From: CAYGZM01 sp964354365 | GTDB lineage: Bacteria > Planctomycetota > Phycisphaerae > Sedimentisphaerales > Anaerobacaceae | Direction: 5' to 3' | DNA: 5,372 nt | Assembly (NCBI GenBank): GCA_964354365.1 | Contig: CAYGZM010000217.1 | Span: 1-5,372, forward strand | Part shown: in pieces, positions 1 through 4,662 of the stretch | How positions within the stretch are numbered: position 1 is the stretch's first letter | Layout: each line of letters begins with the position of its first letter | The notes under the pieces: generated by a model | What the model was told of the DNA's origin: nothing | The model's database searches: none | The model's input: only the letters and a program-made list of their open reading frames with translations | Position numbers and translations under genes: made by a program

Positions 1-36
1 GTTGTTATATAGGTGACAATCGGTTGTCCTGGATTC

Positions 37-43
37 AGGAAAG
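37..43 (+). promoter_or_regulatory. Shine-Dalgarno site of the first sigma factor
   Basis: AGGAAAG lies 8 nt before the ATG at 52 and decides the start against the upstream GTG at 13. Only 51 bp precede the start in this window, so the promoter cannot be judged. Confidence 0.6.
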
Positions 44-51
44 TAACCATT

Positions 52-597
52 ATGTTCGAAGAAAAGCTGCTTGTATGGATGTTCAACCGCGGCAACCGCG
101 ACGTGCTGCGGGCAATTTATGAAAAGTACAAAAACGATTTGGTCACCTTGGCCGCGGCCCTTCTGAGCGATGTAAGCTCCGCAGAAGATGTTGTGCACGA
201 CGTTTTTGTCTCCTTCATCGGGCGAACCGGCAAATTTCGGCTGACCGGGAGTCTCAAAGGTTACCTGGCGACCTGTGTTGCCAACGGCGCTCGCAACAGA
301 AATCGCGCTGGCCGCAGACGGCACAACGTCGCTCTGGATGAAACCAACGCGCCGGCCGCCGATTCAGACAGCCCGGAATTCAGCGCGATATTCGGCGAAG
401 AGCTGCGCCAGTTGACGTGGGCGCTTGAACAGCTTCCATACGAGCAGCGCGAGGTCTTGCTTCTGCGCTCGTACAGTGGCCTGAGATTCAAGACCATTGC
501 CGAATCGCAGGGTGTTTCGGAGAATACAGCGCGGGGCAGATACCGCTATGCGACTGATAAACTGCGGTCAATGTTGAATAGCGAGGTGAAAAAATGA
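52..597 (+). CDS. ECF-type RNA polymerase sigma factor (sigma-70 family), first unit
   Basis: This 181-aa protein should direct RNA polymerase to a dedicated promoter set. Residues about 20-88 look like sigma region 2, with the acidic helix DVSSAEDVVHDVFVSF (residues 40-55) and the basic stretch RNRNRAGRRR (81-90). After a short acidic linker, residues about 117-175 look like region 4: LEQLPYEQREVLLLRSYSG, then a helix-turn-helix ending in SENTARGRYRYATDKLR. Length and order match ECF sigma factors, which lack regions 1 and 3. The ATG at 52 is preferred because AGGAAAG (37-43) precedes it and homology begins there; an in-frame GTG at 13 has no visible SD. The stop overlaps the next start by 4 bp (ATGA), so it is translationally coupled to the downstream membrane protein, its probable regulator. 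The target regulon cannot be seen here. Family assignment is secure; the ECF subgroup is not determined. Confidence 0.93.
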   Translation: MFEEKLLVWMFNRGNRDVLRAIYEKYKNDLVTLAAALLSDVSSAEDVVHDVFVSFIGRTGKFRLTGSLKGYLATCVANGARNRNRAGRRRHNVALDETNAPAADSDSPEFSAIFGEELRQLTWALEQLPYEQREVLLLRSYSGLRFKTIAESQGVSENTARGRYRYATDKLRSMLNSEVKK

Positions 598-2159
598 GAC
601 CGACAGATAACATAAACCAGTTGATCAAGAAGTTACACATCAAGGCCAGCGCCGACCTGGACAGAAGAGTACACAACGACATTGACATGGCCCTGGCGAC
701 ACCCCAAAAGTCAGAATCGGCTGACGCAAAGCCGAATAGATGGAGAATAATCATGAAAAGTAGAATAATGAAATTAGCCGCTGCGGCGGCCGTTATGTGT
801 GTTCTGCTCCTCGTTTTCAATAATGCAGAATCTACCCTCTATGCGCAGGTCATTGCATCTATAAGAAAGGCACGCACAGTCCACGCCTTGGGGTACGCGC
901 CGCAAGATGGGCGGATGGAAAAAGTAAATGAGATATGGTACGAGCGCGGCGCCGGGATAAAGGTGGCCGGGAAGTATGACGGAAATGAGCGAGTGGTAAT
1001 CGACAACGGGCAATGGAGATGGGAGCATCGTCAGAACAACCATTTTGCGGTGCGAAATAAGAGTTTAGGCATTGACGGTCTGCCCAGGGAGATTACCGAG
1101 CCGAGCCGATACCTCGACAAGTGTGTAAGAGACAGTGCGGGCGATATGCTTGTCGATGGGGTTCCGTGCGAATTGTATGTGGGCTCTTACCCGGGCAGGT
1201 CTGGTAGCACACGGTTGATGTTCTGGATCAGTCACGAAAGACGGCCAAGACGGTTTGAAGAGAGAGTTCTGGAAAATGGGATATGGAAAACGGTTGAGCT
1301 TGCTCAGGTTGAGTATGATATTGACTTTGATAGTTCTGTCTTTGAGCCTAATTTTGGTCCGGGCGTCGATATAGTAAATGGGGACGAAATGCTTGTCGAT
1401 ACTGTAAATGGAGCCAAGATGCTTGATGCACATTTCTCGCTGGACAACGCAGTTTTTACCAAAGAGGAAATGGGTCTGGTGTTTGCTGTTCATGAGATCA
1501 AGAGATGCCAGAGTGATCTGATCTTTGCGGTAACATCGTTGCGACCGAGCGAGCAGACACTAAAGGATATCAAATCTGAAGATCCGCGTGCACGCAACTA
1601 TGGAGACTATGGATTTGGCTCTTGCTGGAAACGAAGTGACGGCCGCGATACCAGCTATAGCCCCATACCGCTTGGTTGGATTTATCATGGCGGTTTGATG
1701 GTCAAGTGGACTGTTTTTGTGCCGAACGGACTTGAAGCCGGCCATGTAACCCAGTGTGAGTTTGAGCTGGATTACCTGCGTACCGAAGGCAAATTGGCAA
1801 TCAAAAGAACAGAGGCTGGGCTGCCGGACAGAAAGCGTTTCAAGCCAATAGCGACGCTCCCATTGCCGGATGAGCAGGTGAGCCTGGATAATCTGGTTGC
1901 CGGGGTGTATGATGTTGTGGAATTGTTTGAGCCGATCGTTGTCGAAGAATGCCTTGACTTGCGGCAGATACCGTTCACGGATGCCGAAATGGAGGACTTC
2001 GTAAAAAGAGTGCCTTCCGACGGTATAACAAAAGAATGGAAAACAGGCAATAAAAGTGTGCGATTGTGGCACGGACAATCAAAGAAACCAAGCCAGATAG
2101 ATAAAGACCATTGGACCGAAGACCGCCTGGGATATATTCGGGAGAAACAGAAACAGTAG
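594..2159 (+). CDS. Membrane-anchored putative anti-sigma/sensor protein, no zinc finger
   Basis: The protein has 521 aa. Residues 1-53 are a hydrophilic, probably cytoplasmic segment without the Cys/His set of a zinc-finger anti-sigma domain. Residues 54-60 (MKSRIMK) are basic, and 61-75 (LAAAAAVMCVLLLVF) form one hydrophobic segment, so the remaining ~445 residues should be extracytoplasmic. The first part of that domain (TLYAQVIASIRKARTV, residues 80-95, to about YDIDFDSSVFEP near 250) resembles, by eye, the LolA/RseB-like beta-sheet domains of such proteins; the C-terminal ~270 residues are not recognised. It overlaps the sigma gene by ATGA and has GAGGT (583-587) 6 nt before its ATG. By position it likely controls the upstream sigma factor, but this is inference. 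Odd features are an internal SD plus ATG at 742-755 and a 30-bp tandem duplication at 1368-1427. Alternatively it is a sigma-regulated surface protein rather than an anti-sigma factor. Confidence 0.85.
   Translation: MRPTDNINQLIKKLHIKASADLDRRVHNDIDMALATPQKSESADAKPNRWRIIMKSRIMKLAAAAAVMCVLLLVFNNAESTLYAQVIASIRKARTVHALGYAPQDGRMEKVNEIWYERGAGIKVAGKYDGNERVVIDNGQWRWEHRQNNHFAVRNKSLGIDGLPREITEPSRYLDKCVRDSAGDMLVDGVPCELYVGSYPGRSGSTRLMFWISHERRPRRFEERVLENGIWKTVELAQVEYDIDFDSSVFEPNFGPGVDIVNGDEMLVDTVNGAKMLDAHFSLDNAVFTKEEMGLVFAVHEIKRCQSDLIFAVTSLRPSEQTLKDIKSEDPRARNYGDYGFGSCWKRSDGRDTSYSPIPLGWIYHGGLMVKWTVFVPNGLEAGHVTQCEFELDYLRTEGKLAIKRTEAGLPDRKRFKPIATLPLPDEQVSLDNLVAGVYDVVELFEPIVVEECLDLRQIPFTDAEMEDFVKRVPSDGITKEWKTGNKSVRLWHGQSKKPSQIDKDHWTEDRLGYIREKQKQ
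740..781 (+). repeat. 42-bp perfect direct repeat, copy 1
   Basis: This segment is identical over 42 bp to 3168-3209 in the second membrane-protein gene and is read in the same frame in both, coding for WRIIMKSRIMKLAA. It is about 31% G+C, well below the surrounding genes, and uses AGA and TTA codons. Identity stops sharply: the base before it and the second base after it differ, and the downstream hydrophobic segments differ in sequence. Identity at every third codon position means the DNA or RNA itself, not only the peptide, is shared, through recent copying or selection. Confidence 0.97.
742..755 (+). promoter_or_regulatory. Candidate internal ribosome binding site and alternative start
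   Basis: GGAG (742-745) is followed by a 7-nt A/T-rich spacer and an in-frame ATG (753-755, Met54 of the long form). Starting here would give a 468-aa protein with a typical signal-peptide or membrane-anchor beginning (MKSRIMK followed by a hydrophobic run), lacking the cytoplasmic N-terminus. The arrangement is visible in the sequence; its use in the cell is inference. Confidence 0.5.
1368..1427 (+). repeat. Imperfect 30-bp tandem duplication inside the first membrane-protein gene
   Basis: Two adjacent 30-bp units (1368-1397 and 1398-1427) match at 22 of 30 positions and encode DIVNGDEMLV and DTVNGAKMLD. Being an exact multiple of three, the duplication keeps the frame. It falls just after the DSSVFEPNFGPG segment, which probably ends the first extracytoplasmic domain, so it lengthens the linker to the next domain. 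Confidence 0.75.
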
Positions 2160-2193
2160 CAGTTGTGGTCCTGCGGTGTTTGAAGCTATTACG

Positions 2194-2223
2194 AAAGGCC
2201 GAGTTCTGTGCTCGGCCTTTTTT
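2194..2223 (+). terminator. Intrinsic terminator after the first sigma/membrane-protein operon
   Basis: A 10-bp perfect stem (AAAGGCCGAG, 2194-2203, with CTCGGCCTTT, 2211-2220) closes a 7-nt loop and runs into six T (2218-2223). It starts 34 bp after the stop codon of the membrane-protein gene. The matching A run on the 5' side could give weak activity on the other strand, but no gene faces it here. Confidence 0.92.
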
Positions 2224-2389
2224 GTCAGCGTCCGGCATCGTGCTGCCGTGAAAATGCGGCGTTCCCTGCTGCCGGCAGTGACCGGTAAGCTCACCTCTGG
2301 CCAGATCCATCCAGGGAATCCGGTTTTTTTTGCATTCCGGCCTTCCACCGTTCGTTATTAGAATAGAAACCGGTTTTAAGGAATTCCGT
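2224..2389 (+). other. Intergenic leader before the second sigma operon
   Basis: No convincing gene is seen here. The stretch holds two perfect 10-bp palindromes, CTGCCGGCAG (2269-2278) and TCTGGCCAGA (2296-2305), a run of eight T (2324-2331), and a short ACCGG/CCGGT pairing (2281-2285 with 2320-2324) that would place the T run after a loose hairpin. A -10-like TAGAAT occurs at 2359-2364 without a matching -35. The second operon's promoter is expected here because a strong terminator lies directly upstream, but it cannot be pinpointed. Confidence 0.45.
2378..2382 (+). promoter_or_regulatory. Shine-Dalgarno site choosing the GTG start of the second sigma factor
   Basis: AAGGA lies 7 nt before the GTG at 2390. 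The longer reading from TTG at 2330 starts inside the T run, has no SD, and adds 20 residues not expected in the family. Confidence 0.7.
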
Positions 2390-2911
2390 GTGAACGACCG
2401 TTCAGTGCAGAACCCTGCCACCTGGTTTGGCGGGAAAGACAAAGCAGCGTACGATGTGCTCGTCAAGGAACACTACCGGCACGTCTTTGGTGTATGTTTC
2501 GCAATGCTCGCAAATGTCCACGACGCCGAGGATGCCGCGCAGGAGACAATGTTGAAAGGCTTTCTGAAGATCAGAACGCTTGATGATATCGAGCAGTTCA
2601 GGCCCTGGATAGTGCGGGTTGCCAGAAATCTGTGCATAGATCGTCTTCGCAGGCAGAGCCGTCGAAAGCTGCCGGTCGAAAAGCCGCCGGGCCTGTCCCG
2701 GCAGGACCTGGACGCACAATACGATCTGGAGCAGGCCATCAAGCGCTTGCCTCAGGAGCTCCGGCTGCCTCTTTTGATGTTCTACTTCGATGGGCGAAAC
2801 GCAAAGAGCATCGCTGCGAGCATGAACATCTCCCATTCGGGAGCATGTCAGAGACTCAGAATGGCGCGGCAGCAACTGCATCAGCTCTTGACTGAAAGGG
2901 TACAAAGATGA
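2390..2911 (+). CDS. ECF-type RNA polymerase sigma factor (sigma-70 family), second unit
   Basis: This 173-aa protein is a second ECF sigma factor, clearly different from the one at 52-597. Region 2 spans residues about 22-88, with DAEDAAQETMLKGF (45-58) and FRPWIVRVARNLCIDRLRR (70-88), the classic core-binding and -10-recognising helices. Region 4 spans about 112-167: LEQAIKRLPQELRLPLLMFYF, then a helix-turn-helix (KSIAASMNISHSGACQRLRM) reading the -35 element. The recognition helix has GACQRLRMARQQL where many ECF factors have a T/S-V-K-S-RL pattern, so its promoter preference may be unusual. The start is GTG, chosen by AAGGA 7 nt upstream. Its stop overlaps the next gene by ATGA, coupling it to a zinc-finger anti-sigma protein that very probably binds and inhibits it. 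Confidence 0.93.
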   Translation: MNDRSVQNPATWFGGKDKAAYDVLVKEHYRHVFGVCFAMLANVHDAEDAAQETMLKGFLKIRTLDDIEQFRPWIVRVARNLCIDRLRRQSRRKLPVEKPPGLSRQDLDAQYDLEQAIKRLPQELRLPLLMFYFDGRNAKSIAASMNISHSGACQRLRMARQQLHQLLTERVQR

Positions 2912-4167
2912 ACCGCGAATGCGACAAAATCAAGGGCCTGATCGCCGATTCAGTCACAGGAATCCTTTCGCCCGACCTAGCCAGGCAGCTCGACGAGCAC
3001 CTGTCCGGCTGCTCAGATTGCCGCAGCTACGCCGATGCCCTCAGGTACGAAGACGTGTTGCTTACCCAACTGGTTGCAGGGCTCGACACGGATATGACAA
3101 ATAGACAACAGCGGCTCCTTGAAACCCTGGACCGCTGTCAATCCGAACAACGTGAGACAATTGCAAAATGGAGAATAATCATGAAAAGTAGAATAATGAA
3201 ATTAGCCGCCGTGGCGGTAATAGTGATTGCGGTGTTGCTTGGAGTGGATTTTGTGGGCCGGCCCAATATGGCAAATGTCGCCTGGGCGAAGGTGACCAGA
3301 CGCGCTTCTGAGGTTGACTATGTGCATATGTACTACTTCAAAAGTCGGGGTAACGATTTCGCGCGACATTTTGAGGCTTGGTATGCCCATGGGAAAATGG
3401 TTATGCGCGGCAATAAGGGCGACGCACATTATGACGATGGCCGGATGTCACAGGGATTCGATGAGCATGGGATGCTGACCGTCAGAGAGCCGTCCAAGTT
3501 CGCCGCCGGGCAGCCTGTCCTTGAGTTGTTTACGGGCGGCCTTCTGTCAGCCAAAAATGAGCAGTTCAACCAACAAGTCCCCGCCAGCGTCGGCGACGAC
3601 TTTCTCATATACGCATTTGACCCGTCCCCAAGGGAAAGTGATTGGATGAGAGGCATCTTTATTACGGTGGGCAAGAATTCTCTGCTGCCTGTCCAGGTAA
3701 AGGTTTGCCATAAGGATTCGGACTACGACCTGATCATATTCGACTACGAGGCGCCGAAGGAGCCGTCGGAGTTCTTTGAGCCGCCGGATGTCGGGGAGCC
3801 TAATGCCAGATGTGAAGTGCTGCTCGATGGCGAAGAGGCAATGGTTCCTGTTACAGGCGCACCCGGCCTCAAAACCGCAATTGTGCGTCTTCGGAGCGGG
3901 CCATCCGGCGATACCGACAAGGCGTCGTTCTATTTGGACGTAACGTTCATTACCGACGAGGGATACCGCAGCGGCACAAATGAACGTATAGGGCTGAAAG
4001 TGGACGAGGCAAGACAATGCGGCACGGGTAGCGCTGAAGGAGGTCTTGACAAGTGGCCGGACGGCAAGTATCGCAACATCAGATTCTCGCCCTGGCTAAG
4101 ACCTGCCGGCAAAGAAAATACCTATATTGTTGAAATACGCTGCCGGCTGGAAACACAGGAGGACTGA
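2908..4167 (+). CDS. Transmembrane zinc-finger (zf-HC2-type) anti-sigma factor with large sensor domain
   Basis: The protein has 419 aa. Residues 1-45 form a zinc-binding anti-sigma domain: Cys5, then His31-x3-Cys35-x2-Cys38 (HLSGCSDC). In known families such domains bind the partner ECF sigma factor at the membrane. Residues 92-98 (MKSRIMK) are basic, and about 99-116 (LAAVAVIVIAVLLGVDFV) form the single membrane segment, followed by NMANVAWAK, which has an A-x-A site that might be cleaved if the segment acts as a signal peptide. The outer ~300 residues begin with a LolA/RseB-like beta-rich part (about 128-290, ending near DLIIFDYEAPKEPSEFFEPP) and end with an unrecognised ~130-residue domain. 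AAGGG (2896-2900) lies 7 nt before the ATG, which overlaps the sigma stop. An internal SD plus ATG (3170-3183) could yield a 328-aa form without the zinc finger. Confidence 0.9.
   Translation: MNRECDKIKGLIADSVTGILSPDLARQLDEHLSGCSDCRSYADALRYEDVLLTQLVAGLDTDMTNRQQRLLETLDRCQSEQRETIAKWRIIMKSRIMKLAAVAVIVIAVLLGVDFVGRPNMANVAWAKVTRRASEVDYVHMYYFKSRGNDFARHFEAWYAHGKMVMRGNKGDAHYDDGRMSQGFDEHGMLTVREPSKFAAGQPVLELFTGGLLSAKNEQFNQQVPASVGDDFLIYAFDPSPRESDWMRGIFITVGKNSLLPVQVKVCHKDSDYDLIIFDYEAPKEPSEFFEPPDVGEPNARCEVLLDGEEAMVPVTGAPGLKTAIVRLRSGPSGDTDKASFYLDVTFITDEGYRSGTNERIGLKVDEARQCGTGSAEGGLDKWPDGKYRNIRFSPWLRPAGKENTYIVEIRCRLETQED
3168..3209 (+). repeat. 42-bp perfect direct repeat, copy 2
   Basis: This is the second copy of the segment at 740-781, 2,428 bp downstream, in the same frame and at the same place in the protein (just before the membrane segment). 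After the repeat the match degrades at once, while the amino acids remain similarly hydrophobic. Confidence 0.97.
3170..3183 (+). promoter_or_regulatory. Candidate internal ribosome binding site and alternative start
   Basis: GGAG (3170-3173), a 7-nt spacer and ATG (3181-3183, Met92 of the anti-sigma factor) reproduce exactly the arrangement at 742-755. A protein begun here would be 328 aa, starting MKSRIMKLAAVAV, and would lack the sigma-binding zinc finger. Use in the cell is not shown. Confidence 0.5.
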
Positions 4168-4198
4168 TTCGCAGCGGTATCCGGACTCTCGGATTTCA

Positions 4199-4229
4199 GG
4201 CCGGGCCGATTTTCGGCTCGGCCTTTTTT
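4199..4229 (+). terminator. Intrinsic terminator after the second sigma/anti-sigma operon
   Basis: An 11-bp stem (4199-4209 with 4213-4223, one G-T wobble) with a TTT loop is followed by six T (4224-4229). It starts 31 bp after the anti-sigma stop. Its 3' half, CTCGGCCTTTTTT, is the same as in the terminator at 2194-2223. On the minus strand no T run follows, so it should not serve the opposing small gene. Confidence 0.93.
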
Positions 4230-4256
4230 GTGCGCATCGGCTACACACCAGCAGGC

Positions 4257-4451
4257 TTACAGTCCCCAGGCCTTTGCGAAGGCCTTGAAGCTGCGGTCGT
4301 AGGTCTTCTCTGCGGCGGGCGGGAAGCAGCAGCCGGGAAGCTGCTTGCTCGATAAGTGATAGCTTATGCACTCACAGCACACGCCCTTCCTGTCGCAGCC
4401 GGGATATGTGCAGCCGCAGTTGGCCAGATTCTCCTTTTTATTACATTCCAT
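4257..4451 (-). CDS. Small cysteine-rich DUF6485-like protein
   Basis: The product is 64 aa with nine cysteines (residues 3, 12, 14, 19, 25, 26, 28, 41 and 42) and one His (32) inside the Cys-rich part. The pattern MEC-x8-CxC-x4-C-x5-CCEC, then YH, then LPGCCFPP and a tail with EKTYDRSF matches the small DUF6485 family as I recall it; this was recognised by eye. The function of that family is unknown to me. The cysteines suggest metal binding, probably zinc or iron-sulfur, in the cytoplasm, as no signal peptide or membrane segment is present. A strong SD, GGAGGT, lies 6 nt before the ATG. It is convergent with the anti-sigma operon, and only 36 bp separate its start from the palindromic element at 4488-4653, which may influence its expression. 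Confidence 0.88.
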   Translation of the reverse strand: MECNKKENLANCGCTYPGCDRKGVCCECISYHLSSKQLPGCCFPPAAEKTYDRSFKAFAKAWGL

Positions 4452-4457
4452 TCGGCT

Positions 4458-4463
4458 ACCTCC
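4458..4463 (-). promoter_or_regulatory. Strong Shine-Dalgarno site of the DUF6485-like gene
   Basis: Read on the minus strand, GGAGGT is followed by 6 nt and then the ATG at 4451-4449. This near-perfect SD supports the short open frame as a real gene and fixes its start. Confidence 0.88.
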
Positions 4464-4487
4464 TTCGTAACAGTCAGTTCTATTGAG

Positions 4488-4513
4488 TTCTGCAAAATTG
4501 CAGGTTAGGCCTA
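4488..4513 (+). repeat. Left terminal inverted repeat (26 bp)
   Basis: It is perfectly complementary to 4628-4653. The arm is itself built of two dyad sites: CTGCAA-AA-TTGCAG (4490-4503) and the 8-bp palindrome TAGGCCTA (4506-4513), 2 bp apart. Such substructure suits protein binding as well as folding. Confidence 0.96.
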
Positions 4514-4517
4514 CTTA

Positions 4518-4552
4518 GAAAAGAAAAAATCGTCTGTTGATTTTTTCTTTTC
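4518..4552. repeat. Internal hairpin 1 of the element
   Basis: A 14-bp perfect inverted repeat (GAAAAGAAAAAATC, 4518-4531, with 4539-4552) closes a 7-nt loop, GTCTGTT. The arms are almost pure purine on one side and pyrimidine on the other. Confidence 0.95.
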
Positions 4553-4587
4553 GATGGCAACGTATTGTCTCGTAATCGCTTAGGCAA

Positions 4588-4625
4588 TTATTGAAGAAAA
4601 TCATAAAAGAGATTTTCTTCAACAA
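4588..4625. repeat. Internal hairpin 2 of the element
   Basis: A 12-bp perfect stem (TTGAAGAAAATC, 4591-4602, with 4611-4622) closes an 8-nt loop. Beyond one A-C mismatch it continues for 2-3 more pairs (from 4587 or 4588 to 4625 or 4626). Its inner arm, GAAAATC, resembles that of hairpin 1. Confidence 0.94.
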
Positions 4626-4627
4626 TA

Positions 4628-4653
4628 TAGGCCTAACCTGCAATTTTGCAGAA
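4628..4653 (-). repeat. Right terminal inverted repeat (26 bp)
   Basis: It is the exact reverse complement of 4488-4513, with TAGGCCTA at 4628-4635 and the dyad CTGCAA-TT-TTGCAG at 4638-4651. It ends 9 bp from the stop codon of the GH51 gene. Confidence 0.96.
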
Positions 4654-4662
4654 GCCTTAGAG

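Larger units (their letters stand above)
4488..4653. mobile_element. 166-bp MITE-like palindromic element with 26-bp terminal inverted repeats
   Basis: The ends (4488-4513 and 4628-4653) are perfect 26-bp inverted repeats. They enclose 114 bp of A/T-rich DNA with two more hairpins and no coding potential. The element fills most of the gap between two minus-strand genes: 9 bp from the GH51 stop and 36 bp from the DUF6485 start. Size, perfect ends and lack of a gene fit a non-autonomous MITE-like element or another dispersed palindromic repeat. No flanking target-site duplication can be seen (GAG before, GCC after), and no transposase gene lies in the window, so mobility is inferred. It could instead be a structured RNA or transcription barrier. 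Confidence 0.6.

Noticed and set aside
13..51. Upstream GTG start adding 13 residues to the first sigma factor.
   Set aside because: No SD precedes it, the residues do not fit the family's start, and the ATG at 52 has AGGAAAG upstream.
1560..2078. Long minus-strand open frames opposite the membrane-protein genes (also 3547-4017 and 2402-2905).
   Set aside because: They are fully covered by well-supported plus-strand genes, lack SD sequences and show no family pattern.
2176..2361. 61-aa open frame (+) in the intergenic leader.
   Set aside because: It begins before and runs through the terminator hairpin and the T run, has no SD and shows no recognisable protein pattern.
2359..2364. TAGAAT as a -10 promoter box for the second operon.
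   Set aside because: No acceptable -35 sits 16-18 bp upstream, and leader A/T matches of this quality are common; not called as a feature.
2330..2389. Longer second sigma factor starting at TTG 2330.
   Set aside because: The start lies in the T run without an SD; GTG at 2390 has AAGGA 7 nt upstream and gives normal length.
4199..4229. Bidirectional terminator also serving the DUF6485-like gene.
   Set aside because: On the minus strand the stem is not followed by a T run.
4096..4371. 91-aa minus-strand open frame overlapping the DUF6485-like gene in another frame.
   Set aside because: It passes through the terminator at 4199-4229 and the anti-sigma 3' end, while the DUF6485-like frame has a strong SD and a family-like Cys pattern.
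4504..4637. Integron attC site: GTTAGGC (4504-4510) and GCCTAAC (4631-4637) match the core-site heptamers GTTRRRY and RYYYAAC.
   Set aside because: An attC runs RYYYAAC first and GTTRRRY last; here the order is reversed and stays so on the other strand. The perfect 26-bp ends and absence of an integrase or cassette array also argue against it.
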